DNA of 52,156 nucleotides from Oceanospirillaceae bacterium (lineage in GTDB: Bacteria > Pseudomonadota > Gammaproteobacteria > Pseudomonadales > Balneatricaceae), in the NCBI GenBank assembly GCA_024686035.1, contig JAIBDW010000005.1, positions 1-52,156 on the forward strand, read 5' to 3'. Every line of letters starts with the position of its first letter. Position 1 is the first letter of the stretch. Below the pieces are notes generated by a model. The model worked only from the letters and a program-made list of their open reading frames with translations, did not search any database and was not told the origin of the DNA. Of this stretch, positions 51,873 through 52,156 are shown in pieces. The position numbers and the translations under genes are program-made.

Positions 51873-52000
51873 AGTTATTGTGGTGGCAAACTCACAAGCC
51901 ATAGCCAAGTCATCCAGTGTTTTCCATTATCCATACCCCACTCACCCTTAATTAATAGCGGGGTGAAAACAGAAACTTCCATATTATTTCCGCAAACCCC

Positions 52001-52156
52001 TTGTGCTTTTTCGCATGATGGATATAATGGCGCTCCCTTGTTGAGAGGGGCCTAGACAAGCGTTAAGCGAGTCACTAAAAGGCCTTGTAAAACAAAGGGC
52101 TGGCCAGTTCTAATGGAATGAGTCAGCGGTCAAAATAAAGTATTTAATTACAGTGT
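52001..52156 (+). promoter_or_regulatory. Strong promoter with GC-rich discriminator, possible rRNA operon leader
   Basis: TTGTGC (52001-52006), 16-base spacer, perfect TATAAT (52023-52028), followed by the GC-rich discriminator GGCGCTCCC. This resembles bacterial rRNA P1 promoters under stringent control, with AT-rich sequence upstream. The remaining 120 bases have no convincing ORF and would be leader. No 16S sequence is reached, so the target is a guess; a tRNA or other stable RNA is possible. Confidence 0.5.

Overview
This window looks like the origin-proximal core of a gammaproteobacterial chromosome. No insertion sequence, prophage, CRISPR array or defence island was seen. Gene content and order resemble Pseudomonas and marine Oceanospirillales-type bacteria: rpmH/rnpA/yidC/mnmE next to dnaA-dnaN-recF-gyrB; glyQS; trkAH-rsmB-fmt-def-dprA-tsaC-hemF-aroE; znuA/zur/znuCB-thrB-polA-engB-cytochrome c4-dsbA; ubiE-ubiB-hisIE-tatABC. 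An APH-fold ThrB and oxygen-dependent HemF point to an aerobic, non-enteric lineage. I cannot name the species from sequence alone.

Layout. Bases 1-153 are the start of mnmG, leaving the window leftward. Bases 154-904 are gene-free, very AT-rich and hold a cluster of DnaA boxes plus an IHF-like site, which makes them the best oriC candidate. From 905 to 9235 all genes run leftward: rpmH, rnpA, yidC, mnmE, phoB, phoR, a PhoU-like protein and the Pit phosphate transporter. From 9529 to 15782 dnaA, dnaN, recF and gyrB run rightward. Two ParB-type parS sites lie in this part, one perfect copy inside the 3' end of recF and one just beyond gyrB.

Bases 15920-25890 carry glyS/glyQ, a lipid A-type acyltransferase, a small methyltransferase, the Trk potassium system, and rsmB-fmt-def. 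Rightward genes then follow from dprA to a racemase (26.5-30.8 kb). A mixed stretch comes next (YebC/YeeN family, GNAT, EamA exporter, gpt, gamma-carbonic anhydrase, prlC and a zinc-ribbon protein). The zinc-uptake locus at 36.6-40.9 kb has a divergent promoter with a clear Zur operator and an unusual MATE exporter at the end of zur-znuC-znuB.

After thrB and polA, the polA-engB gap holds a candidate small RNA in the position of Spot 42 (enterics) or ErsA (Pseudomonas). It has a sigma-E/AlgU-like promoter and a terminator loop complementary to Shine-Dalgarno sequences. Then come engB, cytochrome c4, dsbA and a run of ubiquinone, histidine and Tat genes. The last 150 bases hold a strong promoter with a GC-rich discriminator that may start an rRNA operon beyond the window.

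The most interesting points are regulatory or organisational rather than new protein systems: where oriC lies (mnmG-pit gap versus rpmH-dnaA gap), the ErsA-like RNA, parS inside recF, phoBR coupled to mnmE, a MATE pump in the zinc operon, and the absence of yidD and ubiJ from their usual places.
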